Assembly: GCA_027030565.1 (NCBI GenBank)
Contig: JALVEU010000152.1
Span: forward strand, 1 to 11,938
Direction: 5' to 3'
Length of the DNA stretch: 11,938 nucleotides
DNA from: Gammaproteobacteria bacterium
GTDB lineage: Bacteria; Pseudomonadota; Gammaproteobacteria; JAJDOJ01
Shown here piece by piece: positions 7,417 through 11,938 of this stretch. Below the pieces are notes generated by a model that ran no database searches, was not told the DNA's origin, and was given only the letters and a program-made list of their open reading frames with translations. Each line of letters starts with the position of its first letter. Position 1 is the stretch's first letter. The position numbers were made by a program, and so were the translations under genes.

Positions 7417-7680
7417 TCAGCCGGCCGGGTCCTCGTCGGACGGGGGCATGGGTCGTTCACTGCCCTCGGCGGTGATCAGACGTACCCGTTGTTCGGCGTC
7501 CTCCAGCTCCCGACGGGCCGCCTCGATCAGCCGCATGCCCCGTTCGAATTCGGCCAGTGAGCGTTCGAGGGGGAGCTCTCCCCGCTCCAGCCGCTGCACC
7601 AGGGACTCGATCGCATTCAGTTTTTCCTCGAAACTCTCGGGCAGGGAGGCTTCGTCCGGACTATGCTCATGAGTGCTCAT
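7417..7680 (-). CDS. xseB: Exodeoxyribonuclease VII small subunit
   Basis: XseB partners XseA to form exonuclease VII, which degrades single-stranded DNA from both ends. The 87-residue protein has the typical helical core SFEEKLNAIESLVQRLERGE (16-35), LPLERSLAEFERGMRLI and a charged C-terminal tail. Length and the position directly ahead of ispA match the family. AGGAGGG, about 10 bases before the ATG at 7680, serves as ribosome binding site. It is the first gene of the leftward operon and faces away from rubrerythrin across a 191-base gap. No strong - strand promoter is obvious in that gap. Confidence 0.93.
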   Translation of the reverse strand: MSTHEHSPDEASLPESFEEKLNAIESLVQRLERGELPLERSLAEFERGMRLIEAARRELEDAEQRVRLITAEGSERPMPPSDEDPAG

Positions 7681-7770
7681 GACTGGAGAGCCCTCCTCGG
7701 CTCACGCCTTGAAATCGCGGATCCGAACCCTATCACGAAACCACAGGATGTGACGCGTGCCGCGGGGAGC

Positions 7771-7799
7771 TTGACATCGATTTAGAATCAGTCTAAATT
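7771..7799 (+). promoter_or_regulatory. Rubrerythrin promoter (-35 TTGACA, -10 TAAATT)
   Basis: A perfect -35 TTGACA (7771-7776) is followed, after 17 bases, by TAAATT (7794-7799, 4 of 6 matches). Transcription would begin near 7806, leaving a leader of about 65 bases. The spacer and -10 are almost wholly covered by operator box 1, so a bound protein would block RNA polymerase. Confidence 0.65.
7781..7797. promoter_or_regulatory. Operator box 1, TTTAGA-N5-TCTAAA
   Basis: The site is TTTAGAATCAGTCTAAA. One more symmetric A/T pair on each side extends the dyad to 19 bp (7780-7798). Its right half contains most of the predicted -10. The form resembles Fur-superfamily operators of the PerR/Irr kind (roughly TTTAGAA...TTCTAAA); that assignment is inference from memory of the consensus. 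Confidence 0.75.
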
Positions 7800-7811
7800 G
7801 CACTCCGCTGG

Positions 7812-7828
7812 TTTAGAACGTGTCTAAA
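7812..7828. promoter_or_regulatory. Operator box 2, TTTAGA-N5-TCTAAA
   Basis: The site is TTTAGAACGTGTCTAAA, extended symmetrically by G/C to 19 bp (7811-7829). Its centre is 31 bp from that of box 1, close to three helical turns, so two dimers would lie on the same face of the DNA. It sits just after the predicted transcription start. A lone half-site, TTAGAA (7847-7852), follows before the ribosome binding site. Confidence 0.72.
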
Positions 7829-7871
7829 CTGGTGTTCACCAGACGCTTAGAATACTCGGAGGTATGAGGAA

Positions 7872-8291
7872 ATGGCACTGAAAGGTAGCAAGACGGAGGA
7901 GAATCTCAAGGCGGCCTTCGCAGGCGAGTCGCAGGCCAATCGCCGGTACCTGTACTTCGCGGCCAAGGCCGACGTGGAGGGCTACAACGATGTGGCTGCC
8001 GTGTTCCGCTCCACCGCGGAGGGGGAGACCGGCCATGCGCACGGTCATCTGGAATATCTGGAGGAGGTGGGCGACCCGGCCACCGGCCTGCCCATCGGCC
8101 CCACCGCCGACAATCTGAAGGCGGCCATCGCCGGTGAGACCTACGAGTACACGGACATGTATCCGGGCATGGCCAAGACCGCACGCGAGGAGGGTTTCGA
8201 CGAGATCGCCGACTGGTTCGAGACCCTGGCCAAGGCCGAGCGGTCCCATGCGAATCGCTTTCAGAAGGCCCTGGACACGCTGGATCAGTAA
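7872..8291 (+). CDS. rbr: Rubrerythrin, short form without rubredoxin domain
   Basis: Rubrerythrins are cytoplasmic diiron proteins that reduce hydrogen peroxide to water. This one has 139 residues and is only the four-helix diiron domain. The two duplicated halves are LKAAFAGESQANRRYLYFA (12-30) and LKAAIAGETYEYTDMYPGMA (82-101). The ligand set is complete: Glu19, Glu52 and His55 (GETGHAHGH), Glu89, Glu92, and Glu123 with His126 (KAERSHANRF). There is no C-terminal CxxC rubredoxin module, which in classical rubrerythrin passes electrons to the diiron site, so an outside donor is needed. GGAGG (7858-7862) lies 9 bases before the ATG. The gene is preceded by two operator dyads and followed by a strong terminator, so it probably gives a short, abundant, regulated message. 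Confidence 0.95.
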   Translation: MALKGSKTEENLKAAFAGESQANRRYLYFAAKADVEGYNDVAAVFRSTAEGETGHAHGHLEYLEEVGDPATGLPIGPTADNLKAAIAGETYEYTDMYPGMAKTAREEGFDEIADWFETLAKAERSHANRFQKALDTLDQ

Positions 8292-8304
8292 CGGCGTGCA
8301 CCCG

Positions 8305-8338
8305 TCCGGCAGGGCGTGTGTCCTGCCGGATGTTTTTT
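8305..8338 (+). terminator. Strong intrinsic terminator of rbr
   Basis: A perfect 9-bp stem, TCCGGCAGG (8305-8313) with CCTGCCGGA (8322-8330), closes an 8-base loop. It is followed after TG by six Ts (8333-8338). It starts 14 bases after the rbr stop and separates rbr from the next operator and gene. Confidence 0.9.
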
Positions 8339-8347
8339 GGAAGTGCG

Positions 8348-8364
8348 TTTAGACTCATTCTAAA
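8348..8364. promoter_or_regulatory. Operator box 3, TTTAGA-N5-TCTAAA, ahead of the Fe-S gene
   Basis: The site is TTTAGACTCATTCTAAA, the same dyad as boxes 1 and 2, placed 10 bases after the rbr terminator T-run. A TAAAAC (8361-8366) begins at the same offset in the box as the TAAATT -10 in box 1, which suggests a second repressible promoter. No good -35 is seen. A small inverted repeat, CCCGC-TC-GCGGG (8371-8382), falls near the expected transcript start. Confidence 0.7.
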
Positions 8365-8435
8365 ACCGATCCCGCTCGCGGGTCGCCGAATGACCGCGTC
8401 CAGCGTCGTCATCCGCCGACCCGAGAATCAACCGT

Positions 8436-8442
8436 GAGGAGA
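8436..8442 (+). promoter_or_regulatory. Shine-Dalgarno that sets the Fe-S gene start
   Basis: GAGGAGA lies 9 bases before the ATG at 8452. The in-frame GTG at 8434 overlaps this site and so cannot use it, which makes the ATG the better start. Confidence 0.75.
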
Positions 8443-8451
8443 CTGGACACC

Positions 8452-9786
8452 ATGGCGGCACCGACCTCGATTCGTGAAGGCAGCCTGGAGGCGCCCACGC
8501 GCCATCCGCTGGGCTGGGAACGGCCGGAATTCTGGGACAAAGCGGCGCTCCTGCAGGAGATGGAACGGATCTTCGACATCTGCCACGGATGCCGGCGCTG
8601 CGTGAACCTGTGCAACGCCTTCCCCACACTGTTCGACCTGGTCGACGAGTCCGAGACCATGGAGGTGGACGGGGTGGCCAAGGAGGACTACTGGAAGGTG
8701 GTGGAGCATTGCTACCTGTGTGACCTCTGCTACATGACCAAGTGCCCTTACGTGCCTCCCCACGAGTGGAACGTGGACTTCCCGCACTTGATGCTTCGGG
8801 CCAAGGCGGTACGTTTCAAGGAGGCGGGGGCGCGCGCCCGCGATCGCCTCCTCACTTCCACGGACACCGTGGGCCGGCTCGCCGGGATCCCCATCGTCAA
8901 CCAGGTGGTCAATGCGGCCAATCGCAACCCGACACTGCGCGGCGTGCTGGAGAAGCTGCTCGGCGTGCACCACGAGGCGGTGGTGCCCGAGTACCATTCG
9001 GCCACGCTGCGCAAACGCCTGGCGGACCACCATGCGCGCCTGGCGCCCGAACCGACGGAGGACACCACGGGCAAGGTGGCCCTCTACGCCACGTGCTACG
9101 GCAACTACAACGCCCCGCAACTGGGTGAGGACCTGGTGGCCGTGTTCGAGCACAACGGAATCCCTGTGACCCTGGTCGAAAAGGAGCGCTGCTGTGGCAT
9201 GCCCAAGCTGGAGATCGGCGACCTGGAGGCCGTGCGAGCCGCCAAAGAGGCCAATATCCCGGTACTGGCCCGGATGATCGACGCCGGCTACGACATCGTC
9301 GCCCCGGTGCCATCCTGCGTACTCATGTACAAGCAGGAACTGCCGCTGATGTTCCCCGAAGATCCAGAGGTGCAGAAGGTCAAGTCCCGCATCTTCGATC
9401 CGTTCGAGTACCTGTGGCTGCGACACAAGGCGGGCAAGCTGCGCACCGACTTCAAGAATCCCCTGGGCAAGGTGAGCTACCACGCCGCCTGCCACATGCG
9501 GGTGCAGAACGTGGGCCTCAAGACCAAGGACCTGCTCAGCCTGGTACCCGACACGGAGATCCAGGTCATCGAGCGCTGTTCGGGCCACGACGGCACCTAC
9601 GGGGTGCGCGTGGAGACCATCGGTGCCGCGCAGAAGATCCGGCGGCCGGTGCTGCGCCAGGTGGAGCGCATGGCGCCCGATCACGTGGGCAGCGACTGTC
9701 CCATCGCAGCCAGCTGGATCGCCAGCGGCGTCGGCAAGACGGGAGAACATCCCCTCACGCTGCTGCGCCGCGCGTATGGAATCTGA
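8452..9786 (+). CDS. GlpC/HdrD-like Fe-S oxidoreductase (heterodisulfide reductase-related)
   Basis: The 444-residue soluble protein has two N-terminal 4Fe-4S ferredoxin motifs: C44-x2-C47-x2-C50-x3-C54 (CHGCRRCVNLC) and C87-x2-C90-x2-C93-x4-C98 (CYLCDLCYMTKCP). Two cysteine-rich CCG-type domains follow. The first has Cys215, Cys247-Cys248-Gly (ERCCGMPKLEIGD) and Cys289. The second has Cys347, C376-S-G-H-D-G and Cys416, so one cysteine of the second CCG is Ser377. This layout is that of GlpC, LutA and HdrD subunits, which carry electrons between membrane quinones or thiols and a partner. No transmembrane segment or flavin domain is seen. The next gene's ribosome binding site overlaps its stop, so the two are co-translated. 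Its place in a rubrerythrin regulon suggests that it feeds electrons to rubrerythrin; its true partner is unknown. Confidence 0.9.
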   Translation: MAAPTSIREGSLEAPTRHPLGWERPEFWDKAALLQEMERIFDICHGCRRCVNLCNAFPTLFDLVDESETMEVDGVAKEDYWKVVEHCYLCDLCYMTKCPYVPPHEWNVDFPHLMLRAKAVRFKEAGARARDRLLTSTDTVGRLAGIPIVNQVVNAANRNPTLRGVLEKLLGVHHEAVVPEYHSATLRKRLADHHARLAPEPTEDTTGKVALYATCYGNYNAPQLGEDLVAVFEHNGIPVTLVEKERCCGMPKLEIGDLEAVRAAKEANIPVLARMIDAGYDIVAPVPSCVLMYKQELPLMFPEDPEVQKVKSRIFDPFEYLWLRHKAGKLRTDFKNPLGKVSYHAACHMRVQNVGLKTKDLLSLVPDTEIQVIERCSGHDGTYGVRVETIGAAQKIRRPVLRQVERMAPDHVGSDCPIAASWIASGVGKTGEHPLTLLRRAYGI

Positions 9787-9792
9787 AGGAGG
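9786..9792 (+). promoter_or_regulatory. Strong Shine-Dalgarno of the DUF3501 gene, overlapping the upstream stop
   Basis: AAGGAGG begins on the last base of the Fe-S gene's TGA (9784-9786) and lies 8 bases before the ATG at 9801. The tight junction indicates one operon with coupled translation. Confidence 0.8.
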
Positions 9793-9800
9793 TGACGAAC

Positions 9801-10385
9801 ATGCCTGAAAAGCTCAAACGAGAGGACCTGTATTCGCTGGAGGAGTATGCCCGGGTCCGCCCGGAGTTCCGGCGCAAGGTCATGGCGCACAAGAAGGAGC
9901 GCATCGTGCCCATCGGGCCTCATGTGACGCTGCACTTCGAGAGCCGCCTGACCATGCACTACCAGGTCCAGGAGATGCTGCGGGCCGAACGGATCTTCGA
10001 GCCCGAGGGCATCCAGGACGAGCTCGACGCCTACAACCCGCTCATCCCCGAGGGGAGCAACTGGAAGGCCACGCTGATGGTGGAGTACGACGATCCCGAG
10101 GAGCGCAAGCAAAAGCTGCGCGAGCTCAAGGGCATCGAGCGGGCGGTGTGGATCCAGGTGGACGACCTGCCCAAGGTTCGGCCCATCGCCAACGAGGACC
10201 TGGAGCGTGAGACCGAGGACAAGACCTCGTCGGTGCACTTCTTGCGCTTCGAGCTCACGCCCGAGATGGTGGCTGCGGCCAAGCAGGGGGCGCCCGTCCG
10301 GGTGGGCATCGATCATCCCAGGTACACCTACGAGACCACCCTTTCAGAGCCCGTGCGCCGCTCCCTGGTCGAGGACCTCCACTGA
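9801..10385 (+). CDS. DUF3501 family protein
   Basis: The function is unknown. The 194-residue protein resembles the DUF3501 family by the opening KLKREDLYSLEEYARVRPEF (4-23), HVTLHFESRLTMHYQVQEML (41-60), RAERIFEPEGIQDELDAYNP (61-80) and a C-terminal VRVGIDHPRY (167-176). It is soluble, very rich in acidic and basic residues, with no signal peptide, no membrane segment and no cysteine, so it is unlikely to bind an Fe-S cluster itself. The conserved-looking His41, His45, Glu47, His53 and Glu63 could bind metal, but that is speculation. It is the last gene of the box 3 unit, 14 bases after the Fe-S gene. From memory, DUF3501 genes recur beside rubrerythrin and GlpC-like genes in proteobacteria, which suggests a joint role in peroxide or iron stress. 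Confidence 0.85.
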   Translation: MPEKLKREDLYSLEEYARVRPEFRRKVMAHKKERIVPIGPHVTLHFESRLTMHYQVQEMLRAERIFEPEGIQDELDAYNPLIPEGSNWKATLMVEYDDPEERKQKLRELKGIERAVWIQVDDLPKVRPIANEDLERETEDKTSSVHFLRFELTPEMVAAAKQGAPVRVGIDHPRYTYETTLSEPVRRSLVEDLH

Positions 10386-10420
10386 GGCCCGGGAGCGGGG
10401 GCGGAACGGGCCGCCTGTTT
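10386..10420 (+). terminator. Possible weak terminator between DUF3501 and the RND gene
   Basis: GGCCCG (10386-10391) directly after the DUF3501 stop pairs with CGGGCC (10407-10412), and a short TTT follows at 10418-10420. The loop is 15 bases and the T-run is poor. Only 40 bases separate the two converging stops, so some termination here is expected. Confidence 0.35.
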
Positions 10421-10425
10421 CCGAT

Positions 10426-11938
10426 TCAGCCCTGTGCGGGTGCCGCTCGTGGGGCGCGCGGGACGAGGTGGACGATGCGGTAGACGGAGGGCACCAGCCA
10501 AAGGCTCACCAGCATGGAGAAGGACAGCCCCCAGACGATCACCACGGCGAGCGGCTGGAGCATTTCGGCCCCCTCGCCATGTCCCATGGCCAGCGGCAGC
10601 ATGCCGGCGACGGTGGTGAGCGTGGTCATGAGGATCGGCCGCAGGCGGTGGCGGGCCGCACGCACCAGGGCCGCCTCCAGGTGGTGGCCAGACTCGCGTT
10701 CGATCTCCACCTGCTCCACCAGCACGATGGCGTTGTTCACCACGATGCCTGCCAGCATGATGACGCCCAGCCATACCGGCATGGACAGCGGAAGCTCCTG
10801 CTGCTGTAACCCCAGGGCCACGCCCACCAGTGCGAAGGGCACACTGAGCAGGATGACCAGTGGGTTGGTCAGCGATTCGTACTGCACGGCCATGACCACG
10901 AACACCAGGAACAAGGCCAGTCCCAGCAGCAGGCCGCCCAGGCGCCGGGCCCGGCGCTGGGCCTCCAAGGCCCCGTCGTCGTAGAGCACGTAGCCCTCGG
11001 GAAGCTCCAGATCGTCCAAGGCCAGCCGGGCCTGCTCGGCCACCGATTCCAGGGGCCGTTCACCGGTGAGACTGGCCGAGATCTCCACCGCGCGACTCTG
11101 CCTGTCGCGAAAGATGCTGGCGGGGCTGGAGGCCAGCCGCAGCTGGGCCACGTCCCGGATCCGCACCGGGACCCCATCGCGCAGGTCCACGATTACGTCG
11201 TGCAAGGCGCCCAGGTCGGGCGTGCTGCCCTCGGGCAGACGCAGGCGGACGTCCAGGCGCTTGTCCCCCCGGTAGAACTCCGTGGCCTCCACGCCCTCCA
11301 GGGCGATCCGCAGGGCCCGGGCCACATCTGTGGCTTGCACCCCGAGCCGGGCGGCGCGTGTGGCGTCCAACCGGATCTCCAGCTCCTCGGTTGGATCCTG
11401 ATAGGTATGGCGGACGTGACGCACGCCGGGCAACGCCGCCAGACGCTCCGCGACCTGGTCCCCCAGGCGCGTCAGGGTCCCCAGATCGGGGCCGGCGATA
11501 CGCAGATTCAGGTCCTCTTCACCCCGGCCCATACGGATGCCGTGGACCCGGCCGCGCACACGGGCTGTGATACGGATGCCGGGCTCGTTCAAGGATTCGA
11601 TGTCCTCGGCGAGGATCCGATCCACCCAGCCTGCGGTGTCCACGGTGCGCGCCTCGCGCGGCACCAGCTGGATGGCGATGGAGGCCCGATTGCTGGAGAG
11701 CCACTGAGTGCGACCGTAGACCCAACCCCCCACCTGGGTAAACAGGGTCTGCACCTCGGGGCGGCGCAGGAGCCGCTCCTCCAGCTCGGCAGTCACCGCA
11801 TCCATGCGGACCAGCTCCATGCCGGGGTCGCCCTTGAGCCGGATCAGCACCTGGCCCTCGTCCACGGGCGGCAGAAAGACGAACTCCGCCTGCTGGAGCT
11901 GCACCACGGACCAACCCAGGGCGGGGATCAGCGCCAGG
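10426..11938 (-). CDS. RND family efflux transporter permease, C-terminal half (5' end outside window)
   Basis: The frame is open to the right-hand edge; 503 residues are visible out of about 1,000-1,050 expected. They begin in the loop after a mid-protein helix, with the RND landmark FLPPVDEGQVLIRL, then a large periplasmic porter region (visible residues of about 30-330, including FYRGDKRLDVRLRLPEGS and DGVPVRIRDVAQL). Five C-terminal membrane helices follow, with ALFLVFVVMAVQYESLTNPL, GIVVNNAIVLVEQVE and RLRPILMTTLTTVAGMLPLA. The second Asn of VVNNAIV stands where AcrB has its proton-relay lysine (SAKNAIL), so it belongs to a non-AcrB branch of the HAE/HME pumps. RND pumps are proton-driven trimers working with a periplasmic adaptor and an outer-membrane channel, whose genes are probably beyond the edge. 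The substrate cannot be told. The GTG at 11907 is internal. Confidence 0.93.
   Translation of the reverse strand, partial: LALIPALGWSVVQLQQAEFVFLPPVDEGQVLIRLKGDPGMELVRMDAVTAELEERLLRRPEVQTLFTQVGGWVYGRTQWLSSNRASIAIQLVPREARTVDTAGWVDRILAEDIESLNEPGIRITARVRGRVHGIRMGRGEEDLNLRIAGPDLGTLTRLGDQVAERLAALPGVRHVRHTYQDPTEELEIRLDATRAARLGVQATDVARALRIALEGVEATEFYRGDKRLDVRLRLPEGSTPDLGALHDVIVDLRDGVPVRIRDVAQLRLASSPASIFRDRQSRAVEISASLTGERPLESVAEQARLALDDLELPEGYVLYDDGALEAQRRARRLGGLLLGLALFLVFVVMAVQYESLTNPLVILLSVPFALVGVALGLQQQELPLSMPVWLGVIMLAGIVVNNAIVLVEQVEIERESGHHLEAALVRAARHRLRPILMTTLTTVAGMLPLAMGHGEGAEMLQPLAVVIVWGLSFSMLVSLWLVPSVYRIVHLVPRAPRAAPAQG

Noticed and set aside
7374..7460. Upstream extension of ispA (29 more codons, starting at a GTG)
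   Set aside because: It overlaps xseB, is proline-rich, has a non-ATG start and is outside the normal FPP synthase length.
7709..7736. Possible second + strand promoter for rbr (TTGAAA, 16 bases, TATCAC)
   Set aside because: The -10 matches poorly and a much better promoter overlapped by the operator lies downstream.
7781..8364. Repeated TTTAGA...TCTAAA units as a CRISPR array or mobile-element inverted repeats
   Set aside because: There are only three short palindromic units, unevenly spaced and tied to promoters, with no spacers of constant length, no transposase and no target duplications.
8434..8451. GTG start six codons upstream of the Fe-S gene's ATG
   Set aside because: The GTG overlaps the GAGGAGA ribosome binding site itself, which is ideally spaced for the ATG at 8452.
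8428..9750. 440-codon open frame on the - strand opposite the Fe-S gene
   Set aside because: The + strand has the ferredoxin and CCG motifs, a good ribosome binding site and operon context; the antisense product is His/Val/Leu-rich with no domain.

Overview
The window looks like a chromosomal segment of a high-GC gammaproteobacterium, outside the enteric group. The evidence is a 298-residue XerD followed by dsbC, an xseB-ispA-dxs isoprenoid operon, and a zinc-independent-type FolE2. The mix of short rubrerythrin, GlpC-like Fe-S protein and DUF3501 is one I associate with environmental, often sulfur-oxidising or phototrophic, gammaproteobacteria; that placement is inference. No tRNA, rRNA, CRISPR array, insertion sequence or transfer signature is visible. 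Genes fill almost the whole window.

Left block, + strand (1-3462). It holds the C-terminal part of an NfeD membrane protease (cut by the window edge), a slipin/stomatin-like SPFH protein, the tyrosine recombinase XerD and periplasmic DsbC. The first three overlap by 4 and 11 bases and look translationally coupled. dsbC follows after 192 bases.

Middle block, - strand (3563-7680). Reading leftward it runs xseB, ispA, dxs, folE2: exonuclease VII small subunit, farnesyl diphosphate synthase, DXP synthase and GTP cyclohydrolase of the FolE2 type. A good sigma70-like promoter lies in the ispA-dxs gap, so dxs-folE2 may be transcribed separately from xseB-ispA.

Right block, + strand (7771-10385), is the most interesting part. 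A rubrerythrin without a rubredoxin domain is followed by a strong intrinsic terminator, then by a GlpC/HdrD-like Fe-S protein and a DUF3501 protein. Three copies of a 17-bp dyad, TTTAGA-N5-TCTAAA, punctuate the block. Two precede rubrerythrin, the first lying across the promoter spacer and -10. The third is just after the terminator, ahead of the Fe-S gene. The dyad resembles operators of the Fur superfamily (PerR/Irr type). The simplest reading is a peroxide- or iron-responsive regulon in which the Fe-S protein and DUF3501 protein support the short rubrerythrin, perhaps as its electron supply. No regulator gene is in the window.

Far right, - strand (10426 to the edge), is the C-terminal half of an RND efflux permease, convergent with the DUF3501 gene.
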